This document shows positions 6,566 to 10,858 of a DNA stretch of 10,858 nt, piece by piece. Below the pieces are notes generated by a model. The model was not told the DNA's origin, searched no databases, and saw only the letters and a list, made by a program, of their open reading frames with translations. Position numbers and translations under genes: made by a program. This DNA comes from JANNFX01 sp031380225 (GTDB lineage: Bacteria; Pseudomonadota; Alphaproteobacteria; Rhizobiales; Hyphomicrobiaceae). The stretch is taken from the NCBI GenBank assembly GCA_031380225.1, contig JANNFX010000217.1, forward strand, positions 1 to 10,858. Reading direction: 5' to 3'. How positions within the stretch are numbered: position 1 is the stretch's first letter; the number at the start of each line of letters is the position of its first letter.

Positions 6566-7447
6566 ATGAAACGCTTCCGTACCATCCTCAATTCGATTTA
6601 CCGGCTTTATGAGCACTCCGGCTTCTCGCTGGCCGGATCGGTCGCGTTTTCATTCGTGGTGTCGCTGTTTCCGTTCTGCATTTTCCTTGGCGCGTTGTCA
6701 GGGTTGTTTGGCGGCCGGGAATTGGCCGAGCAGGCCGTCGCTCAACTGTTTCAAATTCTGCCACCCGCTGTGGCTCAGGGACTGGTGCCCCAAGTCGAGG
6801 CCGTGATGGGCAACGCCCGCGTTGGGCTCTTAACGTTGAGCGCGTTCTTGTCGCTGTTTTTCGCGACCGGCGCCATAGAGACCATGCGCACGGCGCTAAA
6901 CGGCGCGTATCGAGTGCAGGAAACCCGGTCCTATCCGCTGTGTCTGCTGATCAGTATGGTATTCGTGTTTGTCAGTGCTCTCTCGATGCTGGTGCTGACA
7001 TGGTTTGTCGTTGTTGGCCCAACGATAGCGGCCAAGTTCGAGCCTGACTGGGCCAAGGATTTGTTCGACAAAACCTGGTTTTCGACGCTTTGGCGCTATG
7101 CGTTGGCGGGGTCGGTTATCAGCACGCAATTGTTCGCGTTTCATATTTGGCTGGCTGCTGGCCGCCGCAGTTTCCTCGATGTGTTGCCTGGCGTTGCCGT
7201 CTCGACAGCACTGTGGCTGATGATTGCTGGCTTTTATTCTTACTACTTAAACTTCAGCGACTACGCGCGCTTTTACGCGGGGCTGTCGCAGTTGATGGTG
7301 GCGATGATTTTTTTCCAGTTTACGGCCATGATCATTATTCTAGGTGCCGAAATTAATCGTGGCATTCTTGAATTAAAGCGCATGTCCGAGACCGACGCGC
7401 GCCGCAATGCGCCTGAGATTACAATCCAACGAACGACATTGCGATAA
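6566..7447 (+). CDS. YihY/virulence factor BrkB family membrane protein
   Basis: Encodes 293 residues with about six membrane helices, near residues 22-45, 86-107, 124-153, 178-198, 205-228 and 238-262. Family hallmarks are the first helix SLAGSVAFSFVVSLFPF, the central FFATGAIETMRTALNGAY, and the last helix ending ILGAEINRG. The family was once called ribonuclease BN through a misassignment; its real function is poorly defined, and BrkB was linked to serum resistance in Bordetella. I prefer the ATG at 6566 because relatives start shortly before the first helix; a GTG at 6506 in the same frame would add 20 residues, and neither start has a strong ribosome site. It converges with ccr, with 68 bases between the stops. 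Nothing in the sequence ties it to the ethylmalonyl-CoA pathway. Confidence 0.88.
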   Translation: MKRFRTILNSIYRLYEHSGFSLAGSVAFSFVVSLFPFCIFLGALSGLFGGRELAEQAVAQLFQILPPAVAQGLVPQVEAVMGNARVGLLTLSAFLSLFFATGAIETMRTALNGAYRVQETRSYPLCLLISMVFVFVSALSMLVLTWFVVVGPTIAAKFEPDWAKDLFDKTWFSTLWRYALAGSVISTQLFAFHIWLAAGRRSFLDVLPGVAVSTALWLMIAGFYSYYLNFSDYARFYAGLSQLMVAMIFFQFTAMIIILGAEINRGILELKRMSETDARRNAPEITIQRTTLR

Positions 7448-7461
7448 GACGGCAAAACCAA

Positions 7462-7486
7462 AGGGGCGGCCATGATAGCCACCCCT
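7462..7486 (-). terminator. Terminator between yihY-family gene and ccr
   Basis: AGGGG-c-GGC (7462-7470) pairs with GCC-a-CCCCT (7478-7486) over eight base pairs with one internal mismatch and a 7-base loop. On the minus strand it is followed by a T-rich stretch (TTTGGTTTTG), which suits termination of ccr. On the plus strand no T run follows, so use by the YihY gene is less certain. Confidence 0.65.
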
Positions 7487-7515
7487 CAAAGCCGTCTCGA
7501 CGATGCCAGAAACAA

Positions 7516-8838
7516 TTACACCCGCGACGCGCTGGCTTCCAACACATCTTCTAGCGTCCTAAGCCCTGTCGTTGGGGCAGAAACCAGCACCGCCATGTTG
7601 CCCGGCTTATGTTCATTGCGATACATGCGCATGTGAGCCTTGGGGATTTGTGACCAGGCGAAGACTTCTGACATACACGGATCGATGCGCCGTTCGATAA
7701 CCAGCCGGTTGGCGAGCGAAGCTTGCGCCAAGTTAGCGAAATGCGAGCCTTGAACGCGCTTCTGATGCATCCAGAGATATCGCGCGTCTAGGGTTAGGTT
7801 GAAACCTGTCGTGCCAGCACAGATGACGACCATGCCACCGCGCTTGACGACCTGGACAGAGATTGGAAACGTGGTTTCTCCTGGATGTTCAAACACGCAG
7901 TCGACGTTGACGCCTTTGCCGGTCGTTGCCCAAATCGCCTGGCCGAACTTGCGCATTTCCTTCAGCCAGACGTTGTATTCCGGCGAATTGACCTTAGGCA
8001 GCTGGCCCCAGCAATTGAAGTCTTTGCGATTGATCACGCCCTTAGCGCCAAGCTGGCGCACAAAGTCAAATTTGTCTTCGTCAGACACGACGCCGATTGC
8101 GTTGGCACCTGTGGTCGCGCACAGTTGAATGGCAAACGCTCCGAGACCGCCGGCAGCGCCCCACACCAATACGTTTTGACCTGGCCGCAGCACGTGCGGT
8201 CGATGACCGAACAGCATGCGGTAAGCGGTTGCGAGCGTCAGCACGTAGCACGCGCTCTCTTCCCAGGTCAGATGCTTGGGCCGTTCGAGCAGCTGGCGGT
8301 CCTGAACGCGGCAGAACTGAGCAAATGAGCCATCGGGGGTTTGGTAACCCCAGATCCGCTGCGATTCCGAAAACATCGGATCGCCGCCGTTGCATTCTTC
8401 GTCGTCGCCATCATCCTGGTTGCAGTGAACGACAACTTCGTCGCCAACCTTCCAACGCTTGACCTTGGAGCCAACCGCCCAAACAATGCCCGACGCATCA
8501 GAACCGCAAATGTGATACGGTTGCTTGTGAACGTCGAACATGGAGACCGGCTCACCACGAGATGCCCATACGCCGTTGTAGTTTACGCCGGCTGCCATCA
8601 CAAAAACTAACACATCGTGGCTGTCGAGTTCCCAGGTCGGTACGACCTCGACTTGCATGGCTGTGTCAGGCAGGCCCTCACGGTCCTTTCGGATGCACCA
8701 CGCATACATATTCTTTGGCACATGTCCGAGCGGGGGGATTTCACCGATTTCGTAGAGGTCTTTTTTGACTTGAGCCACGCCGGGAGCACCCCCTCCAGCT
8801 GCGCGGTTTTCATTCAGAGCGGCGCTTTGGCTCGACAT
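7516..8838 (-). CDS. ccr: Crotonyl-CoA carboxylase/reductase
   Basis: Encodes 440 residues. The enzyme reduces crotonyl-CoA with NADPH while fixing CO2 to give ethylmalonyl-CoA, the defining reaction of the ethylmalonyl-CoA pathway, in the cytoplasm. It is a medium-chain dehydrogenase/reductase: an N-terminal catalytic part with GVNYNGVWAS (84-93), then a nucleotide-binding fold with VWGAAGGLGAF (225-235). The segments NRKDFNCWGQLPKVNSPEYN (270-289), VFEHPGETTFP (315-325), RYLWMHQKRVQGSHFANL (353-370) and DPCMSEVF (386-393) are diagnostic of Ccr. By alignment from memory with the Kitasatospora enzyme, the CO2-pocket residues are Asn in the NYN motif, Tyr165-Gln166 and His366. The glutamine stands where that enzyme has glutamate. 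The ATG at 8838 has GGGAG about ten bases upstream. It is a single-gene unit divergent from the ecm side. Confidence 0.96.
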   Translation of the reverse strand: MSSQSAALNENRAAGGGAPGVAQVKKDLYEIGEIPPLGHVPKNMYAWCIRKDREGLPDTAMQVEVVPTWELDSHDVLVFVMAAGVNYNGVWASRGEPVSMFDVHKQPYHICGSDASGIVWAVGSKVKRWKVGDEVVVHCNQDDGDDEECNGGDPMFSESQRIWGYQTPDGSFAQFCRVQDRQLLERPKHLTWEESACYVLTLATAYRMLFGHRPHVLRPGQNVLVWGAAGGLGAFAIQLCATTGANAIGVVSDEDKFDFVRQLGAKGVINRKDFNCWGQLPKVNSPEYNVWLKEMRKFGQAIWATTGKGVNVDCVFEHPGETTFPISVQVVKRGGMVVICAGTTGFNLTLDARYLWMHQKRVQGSHFANLAQASLANRLVIERRIDPCMSEVFAWSQIPKAHMRMYRNEHKPGNMAVLVSAPTTGLRTLEDVLEASASRV

Positions 8839-9127
8839 CGTCCCGTGTCTCCCTAACGCGTTGAGTTCACCGGTTGTCGTCTGCAGCTGAGCCGCCCGGC
8901 ACGCGATGATTTGCGTTGCGGTTCAAGCACTTTTTTGCTCTGCAAGGAAGGGCCCGGCCTGCGGCGGCGCGGCGCGGCTGGCCAAAGGTGCAATGGCGCC
9001 AGCCTGATGCGGGCTGTTTAGGCCAAAGTCGCGGCCAAACGAGTGCCTGCCCAAACTGGCCAGTGATTTGCAGGGAACCTTCAAACGGCGCGGCTTTAAG
9101 GATGATTTTAACGCCGATAGGGTACTG
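8839..9127. promoter_or_regulatory. Divergent ccr / membrane-protein control region
   Basis: About 290 bases between two outward-reading genes. I find no good sigma-70 pair for either side. It contains an inverted repeat TTGC-TCT-GCAA (8935-8945), a T6 run just before it, a GC-only stretch (about 8955-8978), and three copies of GGCCAAA on the plus strand (8980-8986, 9021-9027, 9033-9039). The open frame of the membrane protein extends back to a TTG at 9068, but coding composition appears only from about 9128. Confidence 0.4.
8935..8945. promoter_or_regulatory. TTGC-N3-GCAA inverted repeat upstream of ccr
   Basis: TTGC and GCAA flank three bases about 97 bases upstream of the ccr start codon. 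TGC-rich inverted repeats are bound in alphaproteobacteria by PhaR and by short-chain-acyl-CoA regulators of the ScfR type (PccR sites contain TTTGCAAA). A related 8-bp palindrome, TTGCGCAA, lies at 9566-9573 upstream of ecm. The link to a particular regulator is inferred. Confidence 0.3.
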
Positions 9128-9535
9128 ATGATCGTCGCGGAGGGCTTCTCCGCCGAATTTTGGTGGTGGAATACGATGTCTGGAACATTTGCAGACACTT
9201 TATACGAAATTTTTAACGTCAAGACTGAGGTCTTGATGTTCGCCCTGGTCTTGACCGGCTTCGGCGCGATGTTCATCAAGAGTGCGACCGACTCGAGCGG
9301 CTTTGCAGCTCTTTTCATCCCGGCCCTGGCGTTCGGCTGCCTCGTTGGCGTCTACGGCTGCAAAATGGTGGGTTTAGTTGTCTCGTCTAGCAAAGATTCA
9401 AATGTCATTGCCACCGCCGGCATCGGCATGGTTCTGGCCTTTGTTGTGATGCTGGGTTTCGTCCGGATTGGCGGCATCCTCCGTGACATTACCCGGCCAA
9501 TCAACCTTGATGGCAGAACCCAGGAAACCGAGTAA
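9128..9535 (+). CDS. Hypothetical three-helix membrane protein
   Basis: Encodes 135 residues from the ATG at 9128, of a family I do not recognise. An aromatic N-terminal stretch (EFWWWN, 10-15) precedes three predicted membrane helices at about 34-51, 58-86 and 92-118. The second is long and holds a GCLVGVYGC pattern with two cysteines (71 and 78); the third is Gly/Val-rich. The tail is short and polar. The ATG at 9128 has AGGG at five bases; an ATG at 9176 preceded by GGTGGA is a good alternative, giving 119 residues. The frame also runs back to a TTG at 9068, but third positions become GC-rich only from 9128. It is divergent from ccr and 94 bases before ecm in the same direction, so it may be co-transcribed with ecm. 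No transporter motif is visible; a transport or anchoring role is speculation. Confidence 0.75.
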   Translation: MIVAEGFSAEFWWWNTMSGTFADTLYEIFNVKTEVLMFALVLTGFGAMFIKSATDSSGFAALFIPALAFGCLVGVYGCKMVGLVVSSSKDSNVIATAGIGMVLAFVVMLGFVRIGGILRDITRPINLDGRTQETE

Positions 9536-9565
9536 ATCGGGCCGCCACCGCGCGACTATAGCGTC

Positions 9566-9573
9566 TTGCGCAA
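9566..9573. promoter_or_regulatory. TTGCGCAA palindrome upstream of ecm
   Basis: A perfect 8-bp palindrome 56 bases before the ecm start codon, inside the 94-base gap after the membrane-protein gene. It shares the TTGC/GCAA half-sites seen in the ccr control region at 8935-8945. It may mark a separate ecm promoter, but no -35/-10 pair is clear. Confidence 0.25.
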
Positions 9574-9629
9574 TGCAATAAGTACGGTATGTCAAAGCCT
9601 GCCCATGTCACCGGGAAGGCACAAGACTG

Positions 9630-10858
9630 ATGTCCGACAAGAAGCCCGAACGCGATAAACCCTGGTTGTTCCGGACCTACGCCGGGCATTCAACGGCGGC
9701 TAAGTCCAACGCGCTTTACAAGCAGAATTTGGCCAAGGGTCAAACTGGCCTATCCATCGCTTTCGACCTGCCGACTCAAACCGGCTATGATAGCGACCAC
9801 GAATTGGCGCGCGGTGAAGTCGGCAAAGTTGGCGTGCCAATCTCGCATTTGGGCGACATGCGGACCCTGCTCGACGGCATCCCGCTTGATCAGATGAACA
9901 CCTCGATGACGATCAACGCCACCGCCGCGTGGCTGTTGTCGCTCTATATCGCGACGGCCGACCAGACCGGTGCCTCGCGCTCCAAACTCACCGGCACCGT
10001 CCAAAACGACATTATCAAGGAATACCTGTCGCGTGGAACCTATGTGTTCCCACCACAGCCATCGATGCGTCTGATCAAGGATACGATCGTCTATTCCTGG
10101 ACCAACGTGCCGAAGTGGAACCCGACCAACGTTTGCTCGTACCACCTGCAAGAAGCTGGCGCGACGCCGGTGCAGGAATTGGCGTTCGCGCTCGCAACCG
10201 CCATTGCCGTGCTTGATACGGTTAAGGCCTCTGGCGAAGTCAAGCCGGCAGATTTCGGTCAAGTCGTCGGCCGCGTCTCGTTCTTTGTTAATGCCGGTCT
10301 CAAGTTCGTGACCGAGATGTGCAAAATGCGGGCGTTCGTCGAGTTATGGGACGAAATCACAGCTGAACGCTATGGCGTGACGGATGCTAAAAACCGTATG
10401 TTCCGATATGGCGTGCAGGTCAATTCGCTCGGCCTGACAGAGCCGCAGCCTGAAAATAACGTCTATCGCATCCTGCTTGAAATGCTGGCCGTTACACTGT
10501 CGAAAAAGGCCCGCGCCCGCGCAGTGCAATTGCCGGCCTGGAACGAGGCGCTGGGCCTGCCGCGGCCGTTCGATCAGCAGTGGTCGCTGCGCATGCAGCA
10601 AATCTTGGCTTACGAAACCGATCTTCTCGACTACGGCGATATTTTCGACGGCTCGCGCGAGGTTGACCGCAAGGTCGCCGAGCTCAAGGAGCAAGCGCGC
10701 GCCGAATTGAAGACCATCGACGGTCTAGGTGGAGCTGTCGCTGCCATCGACTATATGAAACGCCGCTTGGTCGAAAGCAATTCCGACCGGCTGCGTGGCA
10801 TTGAAACCGGCGAGCACGTCGTTGTCGGCGTCAATCGCTTCACCGAAACCGAACCATC
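9630..10858 (+). CDS. ecm: Ethylmalonyl-CoA mutase, N-terminal part (cut by window edge)
   Basis: The first 409 codons are present and open to the last base; relatives are roughly 650-690 residues, so the C-terminal cobalamin-binding domain lies outside. The enzyme is a coenzyme-B12-dependent mutase that converts (2R)-ethylmalonyl-CoA to (2S)-methylsuccinyl-CoA, the substrate of Mcd. The visible part is the substrate-binding barrel: RTYAGHSTA (15-23), AFDLPTQTGYDSDHE (44-58), TVQNDIIKEYLSRGTYVFPP (123-142) and NPTNVCSYHLQEAG (164-177). In methylmalonyl-CoA mutase the corresponding histidine (His172 here) assists the rearrangement. The forms GHSTA and NPTNVCSYH are those of the Ecm (MeaA) branch rather than of methylmalonyl-CoA mutase, where GFSTA and SISGYH occur. 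The ATG at 9630 has GGGAAGG about ten bases upstream. The clustering with ccr and mcd supports the call. Confidence 0.95.
   Translation, partial: MSDKKPERDKPWLFRTYAGHSTAAKSNALYKQNLAKGQTGLSIAFDLPTQTGYDSDHELARGEVGKVGVPISHLGDMRTLLDGIPLDQMNTSMTINATAAWLLSLYIATADQTGASRSKLTGTVQNDIIKEYLSRGTYVFPPQPSMRLIKDTIVYSWTNVPKWNPTNVCSYHLQEAGATPVQELAFALATAIAVLDTVKASGEVKPADFGQVVGRVSFFVNAGLKFVTEMCKMRAFVELWDEITAERYGVTDAKNRMFRYGVQVNSLGLTEPQPENNVYRILLEMLAVTLSKKARARAVQLPAWNEALGLPRPFDQQWSLRMQQILAYETDLLDYGDIFDGSREVDRKVAELKEQARAELKTIDGLGGAVAAIDYMKRRLVESNSDRLRGIETGEHVVVGVNRFTETEP

Noticed and set aside
1..10858. CRISPR arrays, tRNA or rRNA genes, phage or insertion-sequence genes
   Set aside because: I saw no regularly spaced repeats, no tRNA-like cloverleaf, no rRNA segments and no transposase or integrase frame in the window.

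Overview
The window looks like chromosomal DNA of an alphaproteobacterium, probably of the Hyphomicrobiales. It carries three enzymes specific to the ethylmalonyl-CoA pathway: methylsuccinyl-CoA dehydrogenase (mcd), crotonyl-CoA carboxylase/reductase (ccr) and ethylmalonyl-CoA mutase (ecm, cut off by the right edge). That pathway is typical of alphaproteobacteria that assimilate acetate or C1 compounds without isocitrate lyase. The coding style (GC-rich third positions, some GTG starts) fits. The order and genus are inferred and cannot be fixed from this stretch.

Layout. 84-608 (+): a small membrane-anchored TerB-like protein. 609-1190: a gene-free stretch with a REP-like pair of GGGGTC/GACCCC palindromes, a 203-bp imperfect inverted repeat with equal 74-nt arms, and a strong terminator for the next gene. 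1191-2249 (-): a secreted or periplasmic L,D-transpeptidase with a long disordered, charged tail ending near a ten-alanine run. 2250-2946: a second gene-free stretch with an orphan promoter-like sequence and a large hairpin. 2947-4626 (-): mcd. 4627-4799: the mcd promoter region, dense in palindromes. 4800-6227 (-): an unrecognised 475-residue, mostly disordered protein. 6566-7447 (+): a six-helix YihY/BrkB-family membrane protein, convergent with ccr, with a shared hairpin between them. 7516-8838 (-): ccr. 8839-9127: a divergent control region. 9128-9535 (+): an unrecognised three-helix membrane protein. 9630 to the edge (+): ecm.

How the genes work together. Ccr reductively carboxylates crotonyl-CoA to ethylmalonyl-CoA. 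After epimerisation by an enzyme not in the window, Ecm rearranges it to methylsuccinyl-CoA, and Mcd oxidises that to mesaconyl-CoA. Three consecutive CoA-ester chemistries are therefore encoded within about 8 kb but in separate transcription units. The least explained parts are the small membrane protein between ccr and ecm, the long palindrome at 878-1080, and the palindromes upstream of mcd.
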